A stretch of 64,000 nt of DNA from Paenibacillus aquistagni. Its GTDB lineage: Bacteria > Bacillota > Bacilli > Paenibacillales > Paenibacillaceae. Below the pieces are notes generated by a model that saw only the letters and a program-made list of their open reading frames with translations, did no database searches and was not told the origin of the DNA. Within the stretch, counting starts at the first letter, position 1. Each line of letters starts with the position of its first letter. The position numbers were made by a program, and so were the translations under genes. The stretch is taken from the NCBI RefSeq assembly GCF_900177815.1, contig NZ_FXAZ01000003.1, positions 62,001 to 126,000 of the forward strand, written 5' to 3'. This document shows, piece by piece, positions 16,651 to 26,678 of this stretch.

Positions 16651-19253
16651 ATATTGTCAATAAACTAACGATAAGACATTTGAAACAGAACAAAAGACGG
16701 ACGCTTGTTACTATTATTGGCGTCATTATATCCGTTGCGATGGTGATGGCTGTTGCAACTCTTGGCATCTCTTTTATGGATGTAATGCAAAGACAGTCGA
16801 TCGCAGACAACGGAGAATGGCATGTTCTTTATAAAGATGTGAACAAAGCTCAGCTTGAAGCGGTTAAAGCAGATGATGCAACACAAACGGTAGTAATCTC
16901 AAGGGATCGAGGCTACGCTTCTTTAGAAGGGGGACGCAATCCCAATAAGCCCTATTTATTTATCAGGGAGTATAATACACAAGGCTTTGAACTGTTTCCG
17001 ATTGAACTAAGTCAGGGAAGATTTCCGCAAGCAAGCAATGAGGTCGTTATTTCGGAGGAAATTGCAAAGAGTGCTAAAGTGGATTACAAGATTGGTGATT
17101 CTTTCACACTTGAAGTTGGTGAGAGGTTTTCAGAAGACAAAGAGGATATACAGCGAGCACTTACACAGAATGATCCCTTGCGAGACGGGGATAATCAGAA
17201 TGGGGAAATCTTAAAGAATACCTGGTCAGCAAGTTACACGGTAGTAGGCGTCATCAAGCGTCCGGCATGGGAACAGACATGGGCTCCTGGTTATACCATC
17301 CTATCTTATTTTGATGAAAGTATGATTGGTGCTAGTGACAAGGTAAATGCAGCGGTTGTCTTAAACAAAGTCAAAAGTACCTTATATACGCATGCTGGAG
17401 ATTTAGCTAAGGCCAATACAATTGATCCAGAGTCTGTTGCATTTAACAATAGTTTATTGCGTTATTACGGTATAACGAATAATGATGGCTTGCGCAGGAC
17501 GCTTTATTCCTTGACTGCAATCATTATGACGGTCATTGTTATTGGCTCCGTTTCGTTGATCTACAATGCATTTGCGATTTCCGTTTCGGAACGTTCACGT
17601 CATTTAGGTATGCTTTCAAGTGTGGGGGCGACCAGAAGGCAAAAGCGAAACTCGGTATTTTTTGAGGGAATGGTCATCGGTGTAATCTCTATTCCTATTG
17701 GAATCATCAGTGGCCTTGTGGGAATTGGCATCACCTTTATGTTCATGAATGCCATGATTCAGGGGGCATTATGGACCGATGTGAAGCTGAAGCTTATTGT
17801 CACGCCGCTATCGCTCTTGATTACTTGTCTTGTATCGATGCTGACGATTTTCATTTCGACGTATTTCCCTGCGATCAAGGCATCCAAGGTATCCGCGATG
17901 GACGCGATTCGCCAGACTGCCGACGTTAAGCTTACCGTCAAAGCTGTGAAAACGTCAAAGTTCATTCGCAAGCTATTCGGACTCGAAGCGGAAATCGGAT
18001 TGAAAAACTTAAAAAGAAATAAACGGAGATATCATGCCATCGTATTTTCGCTCGTTATCAGCATCGTGTTGTTTCTGACAGTGTCGTTCTTTACAGCCGG
18101 CATGACACAATCGCTGGAACTGTCACAGAAAGGCGTTAATTACGATATTGAAGTGTCATACAGCAATGGAAAGAGAATAGACGACCAGTTGATGCAAGCG
18201 ATTGTATCTCTGAATGACGTCACGGCGTACAACGTGATTCAAGAGTTCTATATGAACGCTTGGGTCGATGAAGCGTTCATTGCCGATGAATTGCAAGACA
18301 GGGTTCAGAAGGATAAGTCTTTACTTCAAGACGGGAAGTATTCTTACGATATTAAGATTCATGCTGTAGACGATTCGAGTCTTCAAGCCTACGCTAAAGC
18401 CGTTGGCGCAGATTACGAACAGCTTATGAATCTGGATCAACCGGCTGCAATCGTGATGGATAGGATTCAATACAAAGATAAGGAAACAGGAAAATATGTT
18501 CAGACAAAGGCCATCTATACGAGTGTTGGTCAACGTATCGAGTTAACCCATTCCTATAAAGAGAATGACGAAGAAACGAAAGGTAATAAAGTGATCATTG
18601 CTGCGTTGACGGATCAGGCCCCTATGGGCATGAACGCGACAGGAGTAGGCGGGCTGAATATAATCATGCCGAAGCGCGTTATGAATCGACTTGCAGACGA
18701 CGAGGATCTGATTAACGCTTCAACGTATCTCCATTTGAAAAGCACGGAACCGATGAGAACGCAGCAGGAGATTGATGAGTTGCATGAGATCAATCTGAAT
18801 GTGAACAATGTCTATCAATCCAGAAGAAGCGAAGAACAACAGATTGTATTGATGTCTGTCTTTTCTTACGGCTTTATCCTATTAATCTCTGCGGTTTCCA
18901 TTGCAAATATTTTCAATACCATCTCGACAGGCTTAGCTCTTCGCAAAAGGGAATTCGCGATGCTGAAATCCGTTGGCATGACACCAAAAGGCTTTGCAAA
19001 AATGATGAACTATGAAAGTATTTTTTATGGGGTCAAGTCTTTGTTGTTTGGACTGCCTGTTAGTCTCGTCGTGATGGTTTTGATCTATAACGCATTTTCA
19101 AACAAATTCAGCTATGGGTTCACCCTTCCTTGGATGAGCATGGTGTCTGTCATTGTCGCCGTATTTGTCATAGTCGGTTCTGCGATTGCTTATTCCGGGG
19201 CGAAAGTAAAAAAGGAAAACATTATCGATGCATTAAAGCAAGAGAATATTTGA
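16647..19253 (+). CDS. Large ABC transporter permease, FtsX/MacB type
   Basis: 868 residues. An N-terminal helix (about 20-40) precedes an extracytoplasmic MacB-like domain (about 45-285), then three helices (about 288-310, 340-370, 390-415). A second helix near 465-485 precedes another extracytoplasmic domain (about 490-735), and three C-terminal helices (about 738-760, 790-815, 830-850) complete the fold. Each FtsX block has its coupling motif: RSRHLGMLSSVGATRRQ and KREFAMLKSVGMTPKG. It is a single-chain, two-halved permease. It lies between two kinase/regulator pairs, which suggests export of, or resistance to, a cell-envelope compound. Confidence 0.92.
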   Translation: MNIVNKLTIRHLKQNKRRTLVTIIGVIISVAMVMAVATLGISFMDVMQRQSIADNGEWHVLYKDVNKAQLEAVKADDATQTVVISRDRGYASLEGGRNPNKPYLFIREYNTQGFELFPIELSQGRFPQASNEVVISEEIAKSAKVDYKIGDSFTLEVGERFSEDKEDIQRALTQNDPLRDGDNQNGEILKNTWSASYTVVGVIKRPAWEQTWAPGYTILSYFDESMIGASDKVNAAVVLNKVKSTLYTHAGDLAKANTIDPESVAFNNSLLRYYGITNNDGLRRTLYSLTAIIMTVIVIGSVSLIYNAFAISVSERSRHLGMLSSVGATRRQKRNSVFFEGMVIGVISIPIGIISGLVGIGITFMFMNAMIQGALWTDVKLKLIVTPLSLLITCLVSMLTIFISTYFPAIKASKVSAMDAIRQTADVKLTVKAVKTSKFIRKLFGLEAEIGLKNLKRNKRRYHAIVFSLVISIVLFLTVSFFTAGMTQSLELSQKGVNYDIEVSYSNGKRIDDQLMQAIVSLNDVTAYNVIQEFYMNAWVDEAFIADELQDRVQKDKSLLQDGKYSYDIKIHAVDDSSLQAYAKAVGADYEQLMNLDQPAAIVMDRIQYKDKETGKYVQTKAIYTSVGQRIELTHSYKENDEETKGNKVIIAALTDQAPMGMNATGVGGLNIIMPKRVMNRLADDEDLINASTYLHLKSTEPMRTQQEIDELHEINLNVNNVYQSRRSEEQQIVLMSVFSYGFILLISAVSIANIFNTISTGLALRKREFAMLKSVGMTPKGFAKMMNYESIFYGVKSLLFGLPVSLVVMVLIYNAFSNKFSYGFTLPWMSMVSVIVAVFVIVGSAIAYSGAKVKKENIIDALKQENI

Positions 19254-19337
19254 TAAAGCAATTAGAATATGAATATGGCTTCTCTCCTTTGCATATGGAG
19301 AAAGGCTATTATTTGAAACATAGAAAAGAGGGTAGAG

Positions 19338-20012
19338 ATGCCTACGATACTGGTTGCTGATGATGATGCGAATATTCGCGAACTGGTCTGTTTATTTCTA
19401 CGCAACGACGGCTTCACGACAGTGGAAGCTTCAGACGGCAAGGAAGCGCTAGACGTCTATGCTTCAACGCATGTTGATCTGGTCGTTCTCGATATTATGA
19501 TGCCGGTTATGGATGGCTGGACGTTATGCAAGGAGCTCAGACGAGCCAATCCGGATCTTCCTTTGCTTATGCTGACTGCGAAGGGCGAGACATGGGAGAA
19601 GGTAAAGGGCTTCGAGCTTGGCACGGACGATTACTTGACGAAGCCCTTCGATCCGTTGGAGCTCACGGTACGTGTGAAGGCGCTGCTGAAGCGATACCGA
19701 ATTGGCTCGACGCAGACGATCCAGTTAGGAAGCGTCACCCTTGATCGGCAGAGCTACAAGGTCACAAGAGGGACAGATTCAATCACACTGCCACTGAAGG
19801 AGTTTGAATTGCTGTACAAGCTTGCTGGAACACCCGGACAAGTCTATACGCGCGAGCAGCTAATCGATCAGATCTGGGGAATGGATTACGCTGGAGATAA
19901 TCGAACGATTGATGTTCATATTAAGCGCCTGCGCGAACGGTTCGCGACTGCTCCCGACTTCCGCATCGAGACGGTGCGAGGGCTTGGCTACCGGCTTGAG
20001 GCTTACGAATGA
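19338..20012 (+). CDS. OmpR-family response regulator
   Basis: 224 residues. Receiver with DDD (8-10), Asp52 in LDIMMPVMDG and KPFD lysine near 101; C-terminal winged helix ending in IETVRGLGYRLE. It lies 84 bases after the ABC permease and its stop overlaps the kinase start (ATGA). This is the second two-component pair of the locus; its sequence is not a near copy of the one at 13217. Confidence 0.93.
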   Translation: MPTILVADDDANIRELVCLFLRNDGFTTVEASDGKEALDVYASTHVDLVVLDIMMPVMDGWTLCKELRRANPDLPLLMLTAKGETWEKVKGFELGTDDYLTKPFDPLELTVRVKALLKRYRIGSTQTIQLGSVTLDRQSYKVTRGTDSITLPLKEFELLYKLAGTPGQVYTREQLIDQIWGMDYAGDNRTIDVHIKRLRERFATAPDFRIETVRGLGYRLEAYE

Positions 20013-21382
20013 TTCGATCGTTGTATACACGAGTCGTCCTGATCTTCCTGGTCTCGGTCATTGGGGGCACGCTCCTTTCTTTTTTTATATCCACATGGCT
20101 ATTTAAAGAAAAATTGCACGAGAACATGCAGCTTCCTTTGTTGTACTTCGGGCAGGACGTTGCCCGGGTATACGAGACGCTTCCGCTCAAGGAAGCGGAC
20201 AAGTTCGTAAGTGAAATGAGTCAGCTCCATTCCTATCATATCCGGATATACGATGAGACAGGCCAGTTTCAGTCATACGGATCGCTTAATGGGCACACGC
20301 CTGCTGCCGTGACGATGGAACAGGTGAGACAGGTGTTGGCTGGGGAAGTGGTTCATGTTAATCGGACAGGTCTAGCTACCACTCTATTAGGGCTGTCATT
20401 TTCAACGGAGACAGGTACGAAGGCGATGTTCATCGAACCGATTGATCTGCCTTCCGCCTCTTTTATTACAAAATGGATATGGAACTTTACCATTTATTCG
20501 TTAACAGCAGGAAGCCTAGTGATTCTGGGGGCTGCGATATTCCTGGTCAAGCCGATTCAGAAGCTGACAAAGGCCACGAAGCGAATAGCAGGTGGAGATT
20601 TCGACGTCAAGCTGAACATTAAGCAGAAGGGCGAGCTGGGTACCTTGGCGCGAAGCTTTGAAGATATGACGCATGACCTGCAGCAGCTGGAGCAAATGCG
20701 AAGGGACTTTGTATCCAATGTATCTCATGAGATTCAGTCGCCGCTGACCTCGATATCCGGCTATGCCATGGCTCTTAAAAAAGTAAATCTTGCTGAATCA
20801 GAGCGAAGCCGTTATCTCGATATCATCATCGCTGAAGCAGATCGGATGTCCAAGATGAGCGATAGCCTGCTTAAGCTCAGCTTGCTTGAATCACAGTCAC
20901 AGCAGCTGCGGTTGGACACGTTCAGCCTTGACGAACAGATTAGACGGGTTATCGTTGCTATCCAGCCGCAATGGTCGGCGCGCAACATTCGCTTCGAACT
21001 CGACTTGAAGACCGTTCAAGTAAAGGCTGATTTTGATTTATTAAGCCAAGTTTGGACAAACATCATTGGCAACAGCATCAAATTTTCCAAAAATGACAGC
21101 GTGATTCGCATCAGCCTCATGCAAGATGCAAAAAATGCAACAGTCCACATCTCCGATACGGGTATTGGAATCTCCCTCGAAGACCAGCAGCGCATCTTCG
21201 AGCGATTCTTCAAAGCCGATCGCTCCCATAGTCGAAAGTATGGCGGCAGCGGTATGGGACTTGCCATCGTCAAGCAGATCATATCGCTTCATCAAGGTGA
21301 CATCCGAGTGGAGAGCGAGCTCGGCAAGGGAACCACTTTCATGGTCACCTTGCCCATTACAACGCCATCGCCGACAGGGTAA
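20009..21382 (+). CDS. Sensor histidine kinase with extracytoplasmic sensor domain
   Basis: 457 residues. Two membrane helices (about 9-31 and 162-180) flank an extracytoplasmic domain of about 130 residues with a PAS-like beta pattern (YHIRIYDETGQFQSYG). HAMP runs about 181-233, then H-box NVSHEIQSPLTSISGY (His240), N-box IIGNSIKFS, and G-boxes DTGIGI and GGSGMGLAI. Unlike the short-loop kinase at 13901 it can sense an external ligand. It pairs with the regulator immediately upstream. Confidence 0.93.
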   Translation: MIRSLYTRVVLIFLVSVIGGTLLSFFISTWLFKEKLHENMQLPLLYFGQDVARVYETLPLKEADKFVSEMSQLHSYHIRIYDETGQFQSYGSLNGHTPAAVTMEQVRQVLAGEVVHVNRTGLATTLLGLSFSTETGTKAMFIEPIDLPSASFITKWIWNFTIYSLTAGSLVILGAAIFLVKPIQKLTKATKRIAGGDFDVKLNIKQKGELGTLARSFEDMTHDLQQLEQMRRDFVSNVSHEIQSPLTSISGYAMALKKVNLAESERSRYLDIIIAEADRMSKMSDSLLKLSLLESQSQQLRLDTFSLDEQIRRVIVAIQPQWSARNIRFELDLKTVQVKADFDLLSQVWTNIIGNSIKFSKNDSVIRISLMQDAKNATVHISDTGIGISLEDQQRIFERFFKADRSHSRKYGGSGMGLAIVKQIISLHQGDIRVESELGKGTTFMVTLPITTPSPTG

Positions 21383-21609
21383 TGGGCAGGGAGCTGTGCG
21401 ATTCGTTTGGGTGAATAGCAATCCTCCAGCTATCCATATGTTGAATACAACGTGCAATCTGCTCCTAGACGTATGGTGCTGCAATTTTTTTTTGCTTGTT
21501 CATACTCCGTTCATATGACCGTCACAGGGAGTCCATCTTCGTCATATAAGCTTGCCTTAACAGCTGATTAAGACAGCTGCAAAGCCGACGGAGATAGGAG
21601 AGGATATGA

Positions 21610-22590
21610 GTGGAACAAAGAGAAGCAATAAATAAAGGATTAAGTCCGAGAATGAAAAAAACACTACGTGTGATACTTATAGCCATAGCAGGCATAGTTA
21701 TTGCAATCGGACTTTTTTTAACCATTGTGTTTATCGTAAATATGATTAGCAGCCAAGCAGAGCAAGCAAAAATTGAACCTTATGGGCAGCTTGTATCGGT
21801 AGATGGGAAAAAGATGAATGTTGCGATTCAAGGAAATGGCGAGGAAACCGTTGTGCTTCTCCCTGGTTATGGTACGGCGGCACCAGCTCTGGACTTTAAG
21901 CTTCTCGTGGATGAGTTATCTCCCTATTATAAAGTTGTCGCAATCGAGCCCTTCGGTTATGGCTTGAGCGATGAGACCGATAAAGAGCGGAGCACGGATA
22001 ATATCGTAAGTGAAATCCATGAAGCTCTGCAGCAGCTTCAGATTGATCGTTACATCTTGATGGGCCATTCCATAGCAGGCATTTACGGGATCAACTATGT
22101 GAACCAATATCCGAATGAAGTGCGTGCATTTGTTGGCATTGATAGCAGTGTCCCGACACAGCCCGGCATGGATGTGGAGTTCCCATTGAAGACATTCGAG
22201 TTTCTCAAAAAATCGGGTCTTCTCAGATTGGGCATTAACGTAAGCGGCGACCCTTACGCTGCCTTACCCTTTGATGAGCATACAAAAGAGCAAATGATCA
22301 TGCTGATGAAAAAAAACGCGAACAGTGACACGATGTTAAATGAAATGAAACATATTTCTGCTAATTTCAAAGGAGCGCAGCATCTAACATTCCCTAACAA
22401 GCTTCCTGTTCTTTTATTTATTGAAGACAGTAATACAAGTGTTGCAGGATGGGAAGCCTTGCATGAAGAGCAGGTGAAAGATGCTGAGTACGGGAAAGTC
22501 ATAAAGCTGGAGGGAGATCATTATCTGCATCATACGCAATCCAAGGCCATTGCAGACAGCTTTCGGGCATTTATGCAAGAAATAAAATAA
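21610..22590 (+). CDS. Membrane-anchored alpha/beta hydrolase
   Basis: 326 residues with a GTG start after AGGAGAGGAT. One N-terminal membrane helix (about 20-46) anchors the protein, with the catalytic domain probably outside. The hydrolase core shows the oxyanion strand VVLLPGYGTAAP, nucleophile elbow GHSIAG (Ser154), the acid region LLFIEDS near 270 and the catalytic histidine in GDHYLHHTQ near 300. It could be an esterase, lipase or haloperoxidase-like enzyme; the substrate is not evident. It follows the second kinase by 227 bases. Confidence 0.85.
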   Translation: MEQREAINKGLSPRMKKTLRVILIAIAGIVIAIGLFLTIVFIVNMISSQAEQAKIEPYGQLVSVDGKKMNVAIQGNGEETVVLLPGYGTAAPALDFKLLVDELSPYYKVVAIEPFGYGLSDETDKERSTDNIVSEIHEALQQLQIDRYILMGHSIAGIYGINYVNQYPNEVRAFVGIDSSVPTQPGMDVEFPLKTFEFLKKSGLLRLGINVSGDPYAALPFDEHTKEQMIMLMKKNANSDTMLNEMKHISANFKGAQHLTFPNKLPVLLFIEDSNTSVAGWEALHEEQVKDAEYGKVIKLEGDHYLHHTQSKAIADSFRAFMQEIK

Positions 22591-22659
22591 GCGCAATATG
22601 TCCATCAATCGGAGTCTAATATCAATGGACTTTGCTCCGAAAAATTGAATAAGCCGTTA

Positions 22660-22690
22660 TTAGCCGTAGGATGAAAGTCCCTACGGCTAA
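22660..22690. repeat. Perfect 11-bp hairpin after the hydrolase gene
   Basis: TTAGCCGTAGG (22660-22670) and CCTACGGCTAA (22680-22690) pair around a 9-base loop. There is no T-tract right after it on the plus strand, so it may be a weak terminator or an RNA 3' stabiliser. Confidence 0.5.
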
Positions 22691-22846
22691 AGTGCTTTCG
22701 GAATGAGTATGTTTGTGAAATGAAACAGATTCAGAGAAGGTCATCCTCCAGAACCACGAACTTATGGGATATGCGCTGCTTTATGATATATTCAAATAAA
22801 GGAGAGCCTAGCCCTTAACCACAATCAACACAAAGGAAGTGAAATC

Positions 22847-23554
22847 ATGAATCTGGAAACGGTCATGCAAGAGCTTGAAGCGCTCGGCAAGGAACGCACG
22901 AAGAAGATATACCTATCGAATGGCGCTCATGAACCAGTGTTTGGTGTAGCAACAGGCCAGATGAAGCCGATCTATAGAAAAATAAAACACAATCAGCCAT
23001 TAGCGGAAGAGCTCTACGCTACGGGGAATTACGACGCGATGTACTTTGCCGGCGTGATTGCAGATCCTAAAGCAATGGCTGCCGATGATTTTGAACGATG
23101 GATCGATCAGGCATATTTTTACATGCTGTCCGATTATGTGGTCGCGGTTACTCTGGCCGAAACGGATATCGGACAAGAGATCTCCGATAAGTGGATTGCT
23201 AGCGATATCGAGCTGAGAATGTCGGCTGGCTGGAGCTGCTATTGCTGGATGCTGGGCAATCGCCCCGATAGCGAATTTCCTGAAGCGAAGATCGCGAGAA
23301 TGCTGGAGCTCGTTAAAGATACGATTCAAGATGCTCCTGAACGTGCGAAGCATGCGATGAATAATTTTATATATACGGTGGGAGTATCCTACCAGCCCCT
23401 TCATGATAAAGCGGTCGAGATCGCGAGGGAAGTCGGTCCAGTGGAGGTTAATCGTGATAAGGGTAAAAGCAAGTTCCTGGATGCATCCGCTGCTATTCAA
23501 AAGGCTGTAGAAAAAGGGCAGCTTGGCTTCAAACGGAGATACGTAAGATGCTAG
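22847..23554 (+). CDS. DNA alkylation repair (AlkD-like) HEAT-repeat protein
   Basis: 235 residues, all helical, with the repeating two-helix pattern of the ALK/HEAT fold and a basic C-terminus (GQLGFKRRYVRC). Sequences such as MFAGVIADPKAM and AKHAMNNFIYTVGVSY resemble the AlkD-type DNA glycosylase-like proteins that remove or recognise bulky or methylated bases. The usual catalytic WxxxD is not clear; SDYV near 100 retains an aspartate without the flanking tryptophan, so activity may be changed. AAGGAAGTG precedes the ATG. It stands alone between terminator-like hairpins. Confidence 0.75.
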   Translation: MNLETVMQELEALGKERTKKIYLSNGAHEPVFGVATGQMKPIYRKIKHNQPLAEELYATGNYDAMYFAGVIADPKAMAADDFERWIDQAYFYMLSDYVVAVTLAETDIGQEISDKWIASDIELRMSAGWSCYCWMLGNRPDSEFPEAKIARMLELVKDTIQDAPERAKHAMNNFIYTVGVSYQPLHDKAVEIAREVGPVEVNRDKGKSKFLDASAAIQKAVEKGQLGFKRRYVRC

Positions 23555-23585
23555 TGGTGAAACTTTGATAAAAGTATCTTCTCGT

Positions 23586-23616
23586 AAGGCTGTCGACACA
23601 TGACAGCCTTATTTGC
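23586..23616 (+). terminator. Terminator after the AlkD-like gene
   Basis: AAGGCTGTC (23586-23594) pairs perfectly with GACAGCCTT (23602-23610) around a 7-base loop; ATTTGC follows. Confidence 0.65.
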
Positions 23617-23825
23617 ATTGAATAAACAGCTATCATGAAATGCTGGGCAAACACTTTCCAAAATACAGGCCCGAAAATAGATGTACTCCGGACAAGTGTT
23701 CACTATAATGGAAATAACAGCTATGTTAAAGCGCTTTACTGGATATGAACATAAGTGGTACTTGAAAATGAGATCAGGCAATTCTCAATCATTAAACCTA
23801 TTATATCCGAACGAGGTGTCGAACA

Positions 23826-25631
23826 ATGAATTTGCCGCAGGTTTGGAAGAAGCGCCTTATGCATATCACGCCAAATGTAGTCATCTTGTTCTCAGCGATC
23901 TCTCTTTCTAGTAATATGGTCAAATCCGTCAGCAGCTCGCAAGGTCTCATCCTTACTCTTACTTTCGCTGGTTTCATCTTTGCCTCGATATTGTTCAGAA
24001 CGCTCTCGCTCAAATACGCGCTCGCCGCTATCGCTTTTTTCGCATTCTTCAACGCGCTGCCGGAGCTATCGTTTGATAGGTTGGTCAGCGTCATGTATTT
24101 ATCGCTGATTCTTCTCGCTTTTTTACTGCCATCACCGCTACCGATATTTCTTGCCGCAGGCTATTTTCTTTATTTCATTTCATCTTATTGGCCCCAAGAG
24201 TCGATGGAGATGATTCGCACGATCGTGATCGGCATTATTGTCAATACGATCCTCTACGCACTACTGGCATTCTACTTACGGAACTTGAAGCAAGAGAATG
24301 CGGTCAATGTGGAGTTAAATGAACAGCTTAACCAAGCGTTAGGCAAGCTGCAACATATTGCTTACTACGATACACTCACCAAGTTGCCAAACCGTGAATT
24401 GCTCAAGCAGCGGATGATTGAGGAGTTGACCGAAGAAGCACCTACAGCCGTTCTTTTCCTTGACCTTGACCACTTCAAGAATGTTAATGACATGCTAGGC
24501 CACAGCGCGGGAGACCGGCTGCTGCAGGATGTTGCAAGCCTTCTGAGTAAGACGGTAGGCCAATCGTGTTTCATTTCCCGCTATGCGGGGGATGAATTTG
24601 TGCTGCTCATGCGCTACCAGCAGCAGAAGGACATCGAAGCGGTGGTGGAACAACTCATTCATGCCTTCCGGACACCGTTTCAGATGGATCAAAAGCAGAT
24701 CTATGCGACGCTGAGCGTTGGCATAAGCCTTTATCCCGAAGATGCTAGCGATGCCGACACGTTAATCCAGTACGCCGATAAGGCGATGTACAGTGTCAAG
24801 AGTGGTGATAAAAATGGATTTCGTTTCTTTTATGCCATTAAGAGCGAGGAACTGCTGCGTCAAGTTAAGCTGGAGAATGATCTCCGGAGTGCAGTGAGTA
24901 AGAGAGAATTAGCCGTTCATTATCAGCCGTTAGTGGAGATGAGCACGGGGAAAATTCGAGGTTTGGAGGCGCTGCTGCGCTGGACGCATCCAGAACTGGG
25001 ACCGATCTCTCCATCTGTCTTCATCCCTTTGGCTGAGCAGACTGGAGTCATTGTTGAACTTGGTGAATGGGTTCTTAACGAGGCATGTAGGCAGGTGCGG
25101 ACTTGGCAGCGAGCTGGAAATCCCGATCTGGCGTTAGCCGTAAACATTTCGATCCGTCAGTTTAGGTCTCCTCAATTTGCTTCGAAGGTGATAAGCATTT
25201 TGGAAAATACAGATTTTGAACCTACTCTTCTGGAACTGGAGATTACGGAAAGTATGGTGCAGAACTTGAATGAATCGGTCATGATTCTCGGTGAACTCAA
25301 GCGCCAAGGCGTGAAGATCTCAATTGACGACTTCGGAACGGGTTACTCTTCCCTCAGCGTGTTAAGGCATTTGCCTGTCGATCTCCTTAAGATTGATCGT
25401 TCGTTTACGCGGGAACTGACAACGGCTATCCCTGCTGCTTCGATCGTCAAGCTTATCATTGATATCGGCCACAGTATGAATCTACAAGTCATCTGCGAAG
25501 GCATCGAGAACCCGCAGCAGTTTAAAATGCTCCAGCAATACGGCTGCGAGATTGGGCAAGGTTATTACTTTTATCGTCCATCCTCTGCAGAAGAGATCGA
25601 AATTCTACTTCACCGCAGGACTCCTGCTTGA
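23826..25631 (+). CDS. Membrane-bound GGDEF-EAL cyclic-di-GMP protein
   Basis: 601 residues. Five or so membrane helices (about 15-155) end in a short coiled coil. The GGDEF domain (about 180-335) starts with AYYDTLTKLPNR and has RYAGDEF in place of GGDEF; the first glycine is alanine, and the upstream RxxD inhibitory site is missing. The EAL domain (about 355-595) is complete: EALLRW, NISIRQF, ELEITES, DDFGTGYSSL, KIDRSF and the terminal QGYYF. It most likely degrades cyclic-di-GMP, perhaps with weak or GTP-sensing GGDEF function. It is a single gene with no visible partner. Confidence 0.92.
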   Translation: MNLPQVWKKRLMHITPNVVILFSAISLSSNMVKSVSSSQGLILTLTFAGFIFASILFRTLSLKYALAAIAFFAFFNALPELSFDRLVSVMYLSLILLAFLLPSPLPIFLAAGYFLYFISSYWPQESMEMIRTIVIGIIVNTILYALLAFYLRNLKQENAVNVELNEQLNQALGKLQHIAYYDTLTKLPNRELLKQRMIEELTEEAPTAVLFLDLDHFKNVNDMLGHSAGDRLLQDVASLLSKTVGQSCFISRYAGDEFVLLMRYQQQKDIEAVVEQLIHAFRTPFQMDQKQIYATLSVGISLYPEDASDADTLIQYADKAMYSVKSGDKNGFRFFYAIKSEELLRQVKLENDLRSAVSKRELAVHYQPLVEMSTGKIRGLEALLRWTHPELGPISPSVFIPLAEQTGVIVELGEWVLNEACRQVRTWQRAGNPDLALAVNISIRQFRSPQFASKVISILENTDFEPTLLELEITESMVQNLNESVMILGELKRQGVKISIDDFGTGYSSLSVLRHLPVDLLKIDRSFTRELTTAIPAASIVKLIIDIGHSMNLQVICEGIENPQQFKMLQQYGCEIGQGYYFYRPSSAEEIEILLHRRTPA

Positions 25632-25688
25632 TATCTGAAATATTGCGGCAGCAATTTGCTAATATACCGGAGAAATAGAGTAGAAACC

Positions 25689-26570
25689 TTATCGCGTGGC
25701 AAACTCCTCCTCGATGATTTGCTGCAGCAATCGTGTAGAAGATTCAGCATGGTAGTTGTGCCGACGAGATTGTAATAGACCAATTGGCATCGGGGGCAGC
25801 TGTAACTCGACATCCACTCTTTGGACTCCCGGAATTAAAGGAGTAGACTCCAGTACGACACCGACTGCAAGCGTTTCTTGGATGAAATAAGGGATGGCCG
25901 ATATCTGATTAACCGTATTAAGCAGAGGCGGGGAGTTCTTATAGCGAGATAGAGTTTTGGTGAACGGTAAATGATACAAGCATGAGCTGCCCCCTGCTGT
26001 GATTGGATATTGTAAGATCTCCTGGACGGGTACACGACTTCTATGACTCAACGGATGATTGTGATCTGTTATGAGAATCGTATTCTCTTGGTCCATGGGT
26101 TCGAAGTACAAATCCGCTGGATCGGATGGTTCACCACAGATGGCGAAGTCCAAGTCATCTTGCAGAAGGGATTTGGCTAAGAAGTCGGTATTTCCGGTTA
26201 TAACTTGGCAAGCAATGCGCGGCTTATGCTGTTGAAATTTGCGTACAGAATGAGAAATTATGTTATTTGCTAGAGACTCGATTACACCGATGCGCAATTG
26301 GCCGATCTCGTCATGCTGCAACGCTCTGGCAAGCTCTGTGATACTGCTCCAATGCTGAATCAAGCCATCTACTTCTGCCGCAAATATTCGCCCGGCACTT
26401 GTTAGTTCGACGTCCCAGCCTCTTTTAAACAGTTGTACGCCCAGCTCTCTTTCTAATCGCTGAATCTGATTCGTTATGGTGGATTGAGCATAATTTAGCT
26501 TCTCCGCTGCTCGAGAGAAGGTCCCTTCTTGAAGGATGGTTTGAAAAGCAGTTAGTTCCTTTAGATCCAT
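25689..26570 (-). CDS. LysR-family transcriptional regulator
   Basis: 293 residues. The N-terminal helix-turn-helix is typical (LKELTAFQTILQEGTFSRAA to NYAQSTITNQIQRLERELG, residues 3-45), and the C-terminal part has the two-lobe effector fold (from about residue 90). It is divergent from a tautomerase and a carboxymuconolactone decarboxylase-like gene, a layout seen in Bacillus (yusT with yusQ/yusR). It presumably controls those two genes from the 100-base intergenic region. Confidence 0.92.
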   Translation of the reverse strand: MDLKELTAFQTILQEGTFSRAAEKLNYAQSTITNQIQRLERELGVQLFKRGWDVELTSAGRIFAAEVDGLIQHWSSITELARALQHDEIGQLRIGVIESLANNIISHSVRKFQQHKPRIACQVITGNTDFLAKSLLQDDLDFAICGEPSDPADLYFEPMDQENTILITDHNHPLSHRSRVPVQEILQYPITAGGSSCLYHLPFTKTLSRYKNSPPLLNTVNQISAIPYFIQETLAVGVVLESTPLIPGVQRVDVELQLPPMPIGLLQSRRHNYHAESSTRLLQQIIEEEFATR

Positions 26571-26620
26571 ATGCGGCTCCTTAATCGAATAAATCGATAG
26601 AGATTATGATTTTATTCCAT

Positions 26621-26649
26621 TATACAAATCAAAGCACGAGGATTACAAT
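26621..26649 (+). promoter_or_regulatory. Putative promoter of the tautomerase operon
   Basis: TATACA (26621-26626) and TACAAT (26644-26649) are separated by 17 bases, just upstream of the tautomerase ribosome-binding site and within the region shared with the LysR gene. Confidence 0.45.
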
Positions 26650-26678
26650 GAGGGCATCTTAAGTAAGGAGTGATCGGG

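Noticed and set aside
23000-23599. 199-codon minus-strand open frame over the AlkD-like gene
   Set aside because: Antisense shadow of a real gene; the translation shows no recognisable motif.
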